In this document: positions 1 to 11,400 of the stretch, piece by piece
Layout: every line of letters begins with the position of its first letter
Numbering within the stretch: the stretch's first letter is position 1
From: Marisa cornuarietis
Taxonomy: Eukaryota > Mollusca > Gastropoda > Architaenioglossa > Ampullariidae
Reading direction: 5' to 3'
DNA length: 64,000 bases
NCBI GenBank assembly: GCA_004794655.1
Contig: SMMW01000001.1
Span: 4,089,001-4,153,000 of the forward strand
Program-made: the position numbers and the translations under genes
The notes under the pieces: model-generated
What the model was told of the DNA's origin: nothing
Seen by the model: only the letters and a program-made list of their open reading frames with translations
Database searches by the model: none

Positions 1-222
1 AAAAAACTATAATCGTCATTGTCCAATCAGAACTTGTATCAGTTGTTTACAATCTCAAACATGAGAACCACTATTCCTAGGTGTTTATTGTTATTCTTCT
101 TTGTTGAATTCTTCAATATGCTGGTTGTTTCTACTTCTCATTCGGCCTTTTTTTTTTGGTGGTGGGGGTGTGTGGGGGCATTGTCCATTGAAAATGATCC
201 TTTGCTACATTCATTATTACAG

Positions 223-1785
223 TTTGAAGTGGAGCTACAGTTCATGCACGATTCACTGTGTTACCTGACAAGTGGAATTATGGTGAGGCACATGCCCAGC
301 CGCAAGGAGAAGATGGTGTGGCACCTACAGTACACAGACTGGCCTGACCATGGCTGTCCAGAAGATACATATGGCTTTCTTGGTGGGTGGTGAACATTTC
401 AGCTCCTTATAGTCATTTTTTTCTGATGCTTTAATAAGTGATTGCATCTGCACAGTTTACTGGGATTCTAGCTTCAGCCTTCATTGTATAGCCTGTGCAT
501 ATGAAAATTCAGGTACGGATGTGCACATAAGCATGCATGGATGAGTAAGTGCACTCTTGTTTTTAATGAGGGATGACCATTTGTACCATTTTTTGATTTG
601 GTTTCTTAGAAGACAATAAACCAACAAACACACCTCAAACTTTAAAGTGCATAGCTTACTCAACTGTAAAATTGTGTGTGTTTGTAGGGTTTTTGGATGA
701 GGTGGAGTCGGTGTCTCGGCTGGCGGAGAGTGAGGAGGGAAGTGGGAAGAAAACTCCAGTTGTGATCCACTGCAGTGCTGGCGTGGGACGCACTGGTGTG
801 GTGGTCTTAACCATGGTCATGAAGTGGTGTTTGGAGCACAATCATGTGAGTTACTTTTCACAAGACTAGAAATACTTTCCGTGCTAAATATTGTCGCCTT
901 TTGTGATTATTGTTGCTTACAGCAGGTTTCAGAGTACCAACTTTCATTATTTAACAAGTATCAAACTTAAGCGAGTTAATAAGCTTGTGAGAAATAATGT
1001 TTTTGAAATGCTTTCTCACAATTTAGTGTTTAAGGTTATATAAAGTAAGAACATTATAGGTTAGAGTTGTTTTCCATTGTAACATTGGGGAATGCATCCA
1101 GTAGGTATGTCTTGCTCGCTGCTTGACTAAATGATCATTGGTGACAGACAAAAAAGTGTTACTGCAGCACAGATAAATGCATTTTACCAGAAGACACATG
1201 ACCAGATTCTGCAAAAAGCAGAAACACTGTTTGAAAGAGTATGGCATTAGAGCCTTAATTATATTATGGGATGGACAGCAAAAAACAGCAGTTGCCAGGC
1301 TGCAGTTAGCGCTGGTTTGAGTTCCTTTTAGATGGCTTTCTTAAAAATGAAAAAGGAAAAACAGTATGGTTTCAGATTCTCTTGTTCCCCCCCCAAAAAA
1401 AAAAAAACAAAAACAAAAAATGGAACTGGCACTGTAAAGTAATACAACAATTATTCCTTTCACTGTTCTTTTAGTTAGATGTAAATTGTTCCAGGCTTTT
1501 CCACTTCTTGAACCCTGTGTGAGTTTTAGAACAAATTACCAGATTCATCTGTGTTTGGGTTAGGGGTTGGGAAAAGTGAATGAGACATATGTGACTGTGT
1601 TGGTGGGATTGTTTTAAATAAAGCCATGCTGTGCATGTTATGTTTTTATTTACCAGAGTGTTGACCTGCCCAAGGCACTCAGTGGAATCCGCAATCAACG
1701 AATGCATATGGTTCAGACTCTTGGCCAGTATCAGTTCATCCACGACACACTCATTCAGTATCTTAAGAACACACGCCTTATCTAA
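223..1785 (+). CDS. Protein tyrosine phosphatase, PTPN14/PTPN21 (Pez) type, C-terminal part
   Basis: Three spliced exons are visible: 223-382, 688-845 and 1657-1785, the last ending in TAA. The 5' exons, including any FERM domain, lie before the window; bases 1-222 are intron. The exons join in frame (phase 1, then phase 0). They encode the end of a classical PTP domain: the WPD-loop stretch YTDWPDHGCPED in the first exon, the active-site P-loop HCSAGVGRTG (nucleophile Cys and Arg present) in the second, and the Q-loop QTLGQYQF in the third. The very end, LKNTRLI, matches the LQNSRLI end of vertebrate PTPN14/PTPN21 rather than PTPN3/4, whose tail continues further. The enzyme removes phosphate from tyrosine; the family acts at cell junctions and in Hippo/YAP control. 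All catalytic motifs seen are intact, so it should be active. The subfamily call is from motif likeness and not from an alignment. Confidence 0.9.
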
Positions 1786-1999
1786 AGCATTCCCTTGCAG
1801 TTGCGCTAGCATCGCTATATTGTTGTCAAGCAGCTCATTGGTCATCGAGCCTGTAGGAATGCCTGTGAAGTTTAAAAAGTCTTTCATATTTTTCTCCTTA
1901 TGGCATATATTGTAATTAAATTTTCCACTTCTGTACATTTTGAAGCAGAGTTATAGAGTATGAATGATTAGTGCATTTCACAAGATCAATGTGGGCCAT

Positions 2000-2005
2000 A
2001 ATAAA
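2000..2005 (+). terminator. Candidate poly(A) signal of the PTP gene
   Basis: AATAAA 215 bases after the PTP stop codon. It is the first perfect hexamer on this strand after the stop. Other signals downstream are possible. Confidence 0.4.
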
Positions 2006-4124
2006 AGAATGGTGCGGCACCTGTAGCGTAGGCTCCAGCCTCATCTTACTGACAGAGGACATGCACATCATGGTGGCAGGTTGTAGCTAAAGGATAAATT
2101 TTTTTGCTGCTATGCTTTTATACTATGTTATGCACCTTGTGCCTATCACAGCTGCGGATCTGGGCCCTGGCAAAATTCATCGTTGCCTTATGGGTAAAGA
2201 GCATGTTCCAGTGATTAATCCTGTGTTTAAATGCCTATTTGTTTTTAAAATTCCAAAAAGCGCATTATCTTTTGGAGACTGATCCCCAAGACTTATGACT
2301 GGGTCCTGAAACTATTTAGTTTTCTTGCAGGTGACCCTGCTCTCTGCATTTATTTTTTTTTTTAAGAAATGAGTGTTCTATGCAAACAACTTCATATACA
2401 TTTGTACGCTCAACTGGTTTCTAAAATGTTTTCAGTGGTGATCTGAACAAACTTCAAGTTTTCTTATTTCATTTATTCTAAGAACAAGTTTGCCTATGCA
2501 AAAGTAAACCTTTGTATTTCACAACAATGGAGCTGTGCTCGGTAATGTCACAGTATGTGTGTTCTTGGAAAATTTTTATAGTTTTAGACTATTGGCAGAG
2601 TATGCATTGACCTTGATGATGCTTTTCAGTATAGTAAAAGGAGATCTGAACAAGGAGCAGGGTAACAACTAGGAGGATTGAGTGTGTTCTTGAATAGGAT
2701 TTGTGCTGTGTAGTAACTCATAAGTTCCAGTGTGCCACATATCTGGTAAAACAAGTATTTGCAGCACCTTTAAAAGCTTGCTCGCTGTAGCTTAGCTGGT
2801 TATTACCTTTGGACATTTTGAGAAATAATGTGATATCAACAGAAAGGTAAAATAATTTTACGTTTTCATAATTTAACTAAAGAAGCTAAATTTTATCTTT
2901 TTCTTTTACTGTGCTAGTTCTCATAGCAAAAATGTTATTCTCACAGCCATAAAGTAGCTGACAAAAAGGTTTATTTTATTGTCTTGAAAATAAGCTTACT
3001 TTTCTTATGATTTTCATTCTGGAGATAAAAGCAGACAGTAACACTTTATTTTATTACAAGGAAGTTTCTGAAAGCAGATGAGGTTTTGAAGAACATTCAA
3101 ATTCAGCTCTTAAGTTTCATTTTGTGTGATTTGTGGACTTTTAATGCCTCACACAACCAAATTAAATGTAGTTTTGAAGTATTTATTACTGTAGTTTAAA
3201 TCTACTTTGTCCATTGTAATGTATATAGACTCTAACAAAAATCTGTCACTGCAACATGCATTAAAACTACTATTGAAGAGATGACTTTTTTTAAGAATGA
3301 GGTGTTTGCCGCATTACGAATATGTTCTTAACGGACATTCATGTGATTATGTACAATAGGAATATGTGCACATACTTTTGAAATACTCAAGCAATGAAAC
3401 ATGATGAAAATGTATAGAGAAAAGTGAAAAACAAGAGATTTGTACGTGCTAGTCTTGTTTCTTAAAATGGTTTTCTCCGTTGTAATTTTTTCCTTTGTTT
3501 GAGGAGTAACATCATGTTTTAGTGATACCATTATTGTGGGGAAAGCAGCATGAATTTGTTTTGATGAACACCAAAGACGTGTAATTGTGTATGAAATTTT
3601 TTTTTTCTGAAAGACTTGAAGGATGATATATCTAGTCAAGACAGTTTTTCTCTGGGAGATTTGTTTACTTCAGCTTATTTCAGTTTTCATTCATTAGAAT
3701 TTCTTTAAAATCTTGCTTTTAGATTTCTGTTCATACTGTTTATATTTTTTTCAATAGGAAATAATGTTTGCCTGCAGTGGGTGGGAGATAATGAAACAGT
3801 GCCGTATTTTCTTTCAAAGCCTTATATCAGTTGTCAGCAGGGGCAGTCATTTTACCTTCTTCCTAGCCAAGATTTTGGTTCTAGCTCTTAATGGTTGCAC
3901 ATTTTTTGAAAAAGAATATTCTGTAATAATTGTTAAAATATTTCATAAAATAGTCCTGGAAATGTACAGGGGAAATGATAAGGATGGCTATCATGATACA
4001 GTGATCCACTTTAAGTGCACGGCTCTTCAGCAACAGTTATGTTAACTTGCCAGATGTTAAGAACTCCACTAAATTATAAGGTCTGATGGTCGTGTGTACA
4101 TTTTAAATAGCTGTATTGTATGCT

Positions 4125-4340
4125 GGCTCATATCTGGTGATACTGCTCGACTGATGAGCAGGATTATAGATTGTGCTTTTGCCATACCTTGTACATAAAT
4201 GTAGCAGGTGAGAGATGCCAGAGGCAGTGATGTATTGATAGAGGGTAGATGGTGAGCACTGTTTGTTGATATTTGCAGAAGGAATAGGTTCACTGCTTTA
4301 GACTATCTTGATATTGTTCTGTAGGAAGATTTTATTGCAA
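4125..4340 (+). repeat. Dispersed repeat, copy A
   Basis: Shares interrupted but clear identity, in the same orientation, with 9065-9300. Shared blocks include GTAGCA(A/G)GTGAGA, ATGCCAGAGGC, GACTATCTTGATA and GAAGATTTTATT, in the same order and spacing. Neither copy shows obvious terminal repeats or coding capacity. The family is unknown to me. Confidence 0.6.
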
Positions 4341-6047
4341 GTTCTGTTTTTAGCCATTTCATGTTGCTTTATTGTATGCTGTAAATGGCACATTTCTTAA
4401 ACTTGCACTAAATGTTTTTATGAAAGCTTGAAGTAACTGAGGAGAGGCTGTAAGAATTCTACTCCTTCCTAAACATACCATATGCAAATCTTGTTTGTCT
4501 GCATTCTTTAGTTCATGATAAAAACAAGTCCAAATGATCTAGAGAAGCCAAAAACAAACAAGCAAATATCCAACAAATAGTATTGCCTGAAAGCTGGCCA
4601 AAACAATCTAGTATTTTAATGAACTAGTTGTCATTTGATGCTGAGCTGCAACTTATTTCTGACATTTTTCTCAGTCCCAGTCCATCACAGAGTATGTCTA
4701 TGCATAGTGAAGTCCCAGTTTTCATGGCATGCATGCATGCGAGTGTGTACCTTATATGAAACAGAGAGAAAGGGAAGGAAGAGGGAGAGTGCAGGTCCCA
4801 GTTCATGTTGGCTGCTTATTTGTTTCGTTTTAATTATCTGATGTATTCATGTTGCAGTTTATTTTCAATTATCACCAGGCAGACAGTTTGAAAATTCTTT
4901 GTCCAGAAGCCTATATCCGTACATTGTTACTTGCTGAGAGAAGATTTTTTTTTGTTGTTACAGACTAATTATATAGTGTTCAAATTGTATTTCATGATCA
5001 GATTAATAAAAAAAGATGGTGTGCAACAAAAGCCACTGAAACTACAGTGGGCAGTAAGCTTACCTCATTTACATTTGAGTGACATCTGGGATAGTGTTTT
5101 TGAACTTTGGGATCTCACCATATTGTTTTCTTACACTGTGACTGAGCAAGGGTCATAGTAACTAAAGCAGTCACAAAAAAATCTCATTGCATATGCTGCA
5201 GCATGCCTTCATATACTGTTGAGTGCTATATTTATCTCATGATGGCAGCTACTAGTTCTTTCTCCACTGGATTCAGCTCACTTGCCAATGCAAAGACATT
5301 TTCCTGGATAATCTATAACCTTTATTCATTGCACTTAAGTTATTTTTGTAATTTTCACAAAGATAAATGGTTCATGTGAATTTTGGGTTTGAGTGGTGTG
5401 CTTTGCTTAATACATTTCTGTACCCCAGATCAGAGTTACACATCTTAGGTTCATCTGTTTTATCATTGAAAGACAATTTTAAATTGCAAGTGCTTGTATT
5501 TAGTTCATAGTATGTTTAGATCTCATGTTTATCAGATGTTTATAAAACCTGTGGTATTAAATGGTGGTATTAATAAATGTTTGCATTTCAGCTTGGCAAA
5601 ACTGTTGTGCATGTAGACTAGTGGTATGAAGGTGGGCAAGTGTGTCCTTTGTGTGAATTTATCAGTGAGAATGAATTTGCATATACATAATGCAACCAGG
5701 AGAGGCTGGGATATGGGCATTTTGGTTTTATTATTATTCATTCATTCCACGCATTTGTTCACTTATAAATTATAACATTCCAAGTTGCTATTGCTAAATA
5801 TTTTCTTTTAGGCTATAACAGTTCTCATCTGTTTACATGCCTGGAAAAGCTCATTGTGATGTAATCTTTGTAGTGTACAACATCAAAAACCACCCAATTG
5901 TGACAGTTAAGTGCTGGAATAAATGGAACACCAATGAAACGTCCTTTTAGTATCTAGCTTAAGTTAATGCTGAAATTATAATCCATCAGTGACTAAGTAA
6001 TATATAGCAGGAAGGATAATGACTGATGATGTGTGCATATATTATTA

Positions 6048-6053
6048 TTTATT
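6048..6053 (-). terminator. Candidate poly(A) signal of the acylphosphatase gene
   Basis: TTTATT on the + strand, AATAAA on the gene strand, 140 bases beyond the stop codon. It lies in a run of ATT repeats, so a chance match is possible. Confidence 0.35.
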
Positions 6054-6192
6054 AATATTATAATTGTGTAATATTTTTAATGACATCAAATAAAATGTAT
6101 GCAAATTTATAAGTTACTATAACGTGAAAGCACCTGAACACATTTTAGCGAATGCAGTCTGAAAGGGAACTGGAGATGACCAAACTTGCAGT

Positions 6193-8248
6193 CTATTTTT
6201 TTATTTCAAATGTCTTAAACGTCAGACTGCTGACAGTCTTTTCATTTTTGAAGTCACACTTTGTAATCTTGGACTTTGGACTTCCCTTGGTTTTCAGCCA
6301 TTTCTTCCTGCAGAAGAAAGCCAGTAACCAGTGTTACCATAAAGTATCAAATTATAAAGAAATTAAACATGAAAGATACTGATCGTGATTATATAACATG
6401 AACTTCTCATACTGTTTCAAACTATTTCTCATCTTTGACCCAAGGCTTTATTGATAAATGTAATATATGACAAAGTATTTCAGTCAAGAAATGTCAACTG
6501 ATTAAAAAAAAGTTCTTACATTTCAGCTACCTTTTCTTGTTGACCCTGCACTTGCCCAATAACAGTTTTGTTTGGAGTGTTCTCTACCCATCCCACAAGT
6601 CCCAGCTTACGTGCTGTTTCCTGGGTATGCTGCAATTAAACCAGCACAAGATCAATTTAACAAATGTAGATTATAAGCTTATAAATTAATCAGAAAGTTA
6701 TTGATAAGAAGAAATTGTGAGCAAATTAAATGTTTAAAAAAATGTCCTAGCGCTGAAAAATAGTTCTTTAAATAGGCAGTTTACATTGTACCCCTAATGC
6801 ATGGAGGTCTGCATATACCATGAACTTCCTGCACATGCCCAGCTTATGATAATGGCCTCTGGTAATTTTAAATTATTAAATGAGGTATGTAGAAATATAC
6901 AAATGTATATCCACTAGAAGCATCTTAACTTGCCATGTCATTGTGGCAAAAATTTAAAATGTGGTTTGCACAGCTTATCTCTCCAGGAAGCTTTGAATGA
7001 AAGCATGAGTCAAAAAGAAACTTTTTATTCTTGAAACATTGTGTAGCTATCAGTAGCACACAAAAAGGATTGAATATTTAGCGTTACCTGATCATTTTTT
7101 TCTTTGCTATTACTATTATTATCACTTTGTTATTGCATTGAAGTCTTTTCAGGGATCAGTTGTGTCTTCTTACAAATACTGTATAACTTTTCTTCCATGT
7201 ACATTTTTCCATGTGGAAGCAAGCTCAATGCATTGTCCATGAAAGATTATCAAAGAACCAACACTTAATAACACAACAAAGGAATGCAAGCGTCTGCACC
7301 TGATTTTAAATGAAAAGCTTGCTTTTTCCCTCTGCCATGTTGATTATGACTATATATTTATAAACCTACATACTGCAGAATTTCAGCACATAACAATGTC
7401 ACTTTATTTTGAAAACAGTCTACATACCTTGCGAAAGAAGACTCCTGTGACAAAAAGAAATTGGTGTAGCCTATGAGATGTCTGCTTACTGCACATTTAA
7501 TACCATCTCTCACACACATTTAAATACATTTCATTTATTCAACAGCCAGGAGATCTGCTGTTTTCAACTGCATGAGTTTGTATGCTATTCCGCTGTGTCC
7601 ATGTAGAATGATCTGCACTAAATTGGCTACAGCAGTCACAAAGATTATTTTCTAAAAGATGCTGACGAAAATGAAGGCATATAATTAATCCCATCAATAA
7701 TAAAACAATCCCAACTTGCATTTAAAGGCATGCTGGTAACGGTGGTTCTGTAGGTCGTTACTTCTAACTACCATTTACAACAACAAAGTTATGTTTAGAC
7801 TCGTAGATAATATTTCCAATTTTCATTGGCAAATGACATAGGTATAATATACTTTAGGTTAATTGTCGATTCCAGTGTTTTGCCAATGTGAGCCATACAA
7901 AAATACGTAAACAAAAACCTCCTCCTATACGCAGAAAGATCCTTTGTTACATAATTCTATAATTCTTTACAAAAAAGCTGAATTTTTAAGAGATGAAGAA
8001 GAAACCTGATGTGTACTTTGAACAATTAACGGATGGAGTCTAGATCGACGTTCTGTCGAAGAGACAACATATTCGCAAATGGCAAAAAGAAGGATGAGTC
8101 AGGATTATAAAAAAGGAGCTCATTCATGTTTTGCCTACTATCAGAGTAGCCTTTTTAAAAATACTTTCGACTTTCTAACTTTACGAATACCTTGAACTTT
8201 GCCAAAAACTTCGAAGTCAACGGAAAGCAACGGCTTCACGGCTGCCAT
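6193..8248 (-). CDS. ACYP: Acylphosphatase, complete four-exon gene
   Basis: Read on the - strand, exons are 8248-8191, 7444-7428, 6629-6520 and 6307-6193; all junctions are GT..AG and the phases join cleanly (phase 1, 0, 2). The product is 99 residues, the usual length of animal acylphosphatases. It starts MAAVKPLLSVDFEVFGKVQ, continues with the anion-binding loop GVFFRK (catalytic Arg), then HTQETARKLGLVGWVENT (catalytic Asn in VENT) and GQVQG, and ends in KKWLKTKGSP...FEIKK. The start codon has a strong context (ACCATGG). The enzyme hydrolyses the carboxyl-phosphate bond of acyl phosphates such as 1,3-bisphosphoglycerate in the cytosol. There is no signal peptide. The second exon is a 17-base microexon, and none of the exons is long enough to stand out as an open reading frame. 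The gene is divergent from ACP7 (155 bases between start codons) and convergent with the PTP gene. Confidence 0.97.
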
Positions 8249-8403
8249 GGTAAACTATCCACCGTGTCTACATTGAAACAGCATTTATGATTAGTCAAAT
8301 GGGTCGACCAATCGAGAAAGAGGTAACATTTTTCTGTCATTGACTTCTCGTCAGCTGTGCAGAGAAAAATTTCCAAAACATCGGGGTAGACAAAAGCTCG
8401 GTC
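8249..8403. promoter_or_regulatory. Compact divergent promoter between acylphosphatase and ACP7
   Basis: Only 155 bases separate the start codons of two divergently read genes, so 5' UTRs and core promoters of both must fit here unless there are further upstream non-coding exons. A CCAAT box lies at 8308-8312 on the + strand within TCGACCAATCGA. I see no TATA box on either strand in the expected place. Shared regulation is an inference from the layout. Confidence 0.6.
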
Positions 8404-11400
8404 ATGGCGAAAATTTCCGTGTTGTTAACGTTCGTCTGCAGTTTTTCATTTGCACTGTGTTACCCTCCCGTCTACTATCAGCCAGAACAGGTTCACATCG
8501 CATATGGGGGTTAGTATAATTTCAAGTTAGAGTAATGTCATTTTAGGCTTAATTGTTTGTCATATGTTCAATTGTCAGTATGTGCACGTTGTGGTATGTT
8601 ATTTATTAATAAGCATCGATGTACTTATTGGTCCAGTAAGTATTTCACATTTTAAGTATGGACCCTCAGTAGACTGACATGTCTGAAATATGTAATTTTT
8701 AATATTTTACTTATAATATCATCTCTGCTATATGATGTCTGATAAAGATGTGAGCAGGATTCTTTTCCGGAAGATTATTATTACTTTTAATATGCACGTT
8801 ATACGTCGAACAAGTAACAGCGAGGGAGACAATGGGCACCACCCTCACAAATGTTGGCCCTGAGATAAGTAAGAGCTCACTCCACTGTGACCCTAAGGCC
8901 ATGGGACCGCATCCCCTTTTTGCATCTACTTCACAAATATTTGCTGATTACCGTTATAGAGTTAGTCAATTTGAAAAATATATAATACCATTATCAAGTG
9001 TACTTTAAAAATGTACAGTTAAGTTTAATTTAAAACAGTATATACCATTTCTCAGTTTGAACAGCCATAGATATGGTACTGAGAATAATGATAAGATCTG
9101 TGATAAGCAGTTTAAGATCAGGGACTTGACCTTTTGCCATCTTGGCCATAAGTGTAGCAAGTGAGATATGCCAGAGGCGGTATTAGCAGAGGGTTTATAA
9201 GGAGCTATCTTTATTTCTGTTAATGTTATGTGCAGAATGAATACGCTTATTGCTAGAGACTATCTTGATAATGATGTCATTGTGCGGGAAGATTTTATTA
9301 GATATTTATTGACTTGAAATTTCATCTGTAAAAGCTATTTATTTTCTCACAAACACATATTTACAGACCTGTATACAGCGGAGGCAGCTCCATGCTGACA
9401 ATGAACGACATTCACATTCTTGCCTTCCCAGCATCTTTTTGGGGGGAATGGCTGCCCCCCTCCCCCCGGTTCCTATGCCACTGCTTTGATGAAAAGGAAA
9501 ATAAAGGTCACAAACGGTGTATGAACCTACCTGCTGATGGGCCTCATTATATGACCTTATCACTTCAAGGCTCTTATAACCACTCCTCCCTCCTCTTCTT
9601 CCTCCTTTTCCCTATCACTTCTACTTTCCTCTCATTCTCTTTATATTTCCTTTTAATTTATTCAATATAGCTGAATCGATGCAATTGAGCTGTAGCAATG
9701 AAGACGTTTGTATCTGCAGGTGCAAATCATATAGGAAGAGTTAAATGAGCCATGCATTCATTTATATTTTGCATTTTCATCTTTTTTCAGAGGATGAGAC
9801 TCAGATGTATGTGGTTTGGTCAACTCAGAATGACACAGTCTCATCTGTGGTGCTGTACTCCTTAGCAGGATCTTCACAGCAGCTAGTAGCCGAAGGAGGA
9901 AGTAAGAAGTTTATGGATATGGGGCCACTTAAGCGCATGCAGTATATCCACAGAGTCAAACTCACAGGCCTTCAAACTGGACAAAAATACAGTGAGTAAA
10001 TTACACATCAAACTTTGCATTTGCTTTTCCATAAAATAGTTTTTCATTTCTGTGTCAACTTCCTTTTTGATTTTGTTTTTTTTCCTATGCTGAAAAAATA
10101 TGTTTCGATGACTTTCCCAGAACTGCTTCATGTTGGTGTTGATGTTAATCATACAGCGGAAAGAAAAGGGAGGCATTCCACGGAGCATCTTCCTTTTTAG
10201 TGTTTGATGAATTGTTACAGCATACAACTGTGGCAGTGACAAAGGATGGAGCGAAGAGTTCTCGTTTACAGCGATGCAAAAGGGCAGCAACTGGTCACCC
10301 CGCCTAGCCATTTATGGGGACCTTGGAAATATCAATGCTCAGTCTTTGCCACGGTTGCAGCTTGAGACAGAGAAAGGAATGTATGATGCAATACTTCATG
10401 TTGGTAAGCATGGGTCAGATAGTTTCTCTTGCTTGCTGTATGGCAGTAAAAAAAAAAATTTAATTTTCTTTCCCCAAGGGCTTAGATTTCTAATGTAAGG
10501 AAATCACATATTCAGGATTCTCAGGATATTACAGTTATCCTGCATGATAACTAGTAATTACAAAAGCTCATAAAGTTAGAGCATTTTATTTATTTAGTGC
10601 TGGTAAAGAGGCTGTAAAAATATTCACTTCAGTGATTCAGGGGATTTTCCAATTCATTAATTTTATTTTCATTAGCCTTTTGGATTCGGTGTTAAACTGC
10701 CTTCTGCAGATTTTCTTCAGTTTTGCTTTTACATAAGAAAGCTAGACTTGACCAAATTATACTTTACTGATTAGAATGCATGTTCAATAAAAATGGAGGG
10801 GTGAGATTTTTTAAAACTTTTTGAATGTCAAGTTTTAAGCTGCTTTGGTTTGTACACTTGAAATTCTTTTTTTTTTTCATTTGTCTCTTTCATATCTCTG
10901 TCTTGGCTCTTTTTGGATGCTGTTTACCTTGTGTCGTTCCCTGTGTCTTAACCTTTGTTTGTCTCCGTCTCTGTCGCCATGCACAAGACATTAGTTTCCC
11001 TGCTTAAGTTTCTTATTATTATGCCATGCTTTTTTTATTTTTGCAGGTGACTTTGCTTATGACATGGATACTGTAAGCAAATCTGATTATTTTGCTTCTG
11101 TTTCACGTAATAATGATCTCATAGTGTCTTGTATAATCAGTGTATTCTTGAAATGTTTGATTTTCTGATTTGTTGAAATTTCTAAGATTTTGTCATTTTT
11201 GCTTTTGAGATATGGTGGTTGAACAAACTTTTAATCAGAATAGTATTAATATTTATTTTGGTGTAGCTTAGGCATATTTTATTTTCTTGTATTTGTATTA
11301 TTTGAGAAATTGTTCAGGATGATGCCAAAGTTGGCGATGAATTCATGAAGCAAATAGAACCCATTGCTGGTAACGTGCCATACCTGACTTGTCCCGGCAA

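Larger units (their letters stand above)
1786..6192. other. 3' UTR of the PTP gene and tail-to-tail intergenic DNA
   Basis: AT-rich non-coding sequence between the stop codon of the PTP gene and the stop codon of the convergent acylphosphatase gene. An AATAAA for the PTP transcript is at 2000-2005 and another + strand one at 6089-6094, so the 3' UTR may be short or several kb long. On the other strand, TTTATT at 6048-6053 reads as AATAAA about 140 bases past the acylphosphatase stop. Open frames here (for example 3764-4045) lack splice context and resemblance to known proteins, and I take them as chance. A dispersed repeat lies at about 4125-4340. Confidence 0.6.

Noticed and set aside
1471..1938. 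155-residue open frame on the - strand
   Set aside because: It is antisense to the last exon of the tyrosine phosphatase, whose splice sites, stop and motifs are clear.
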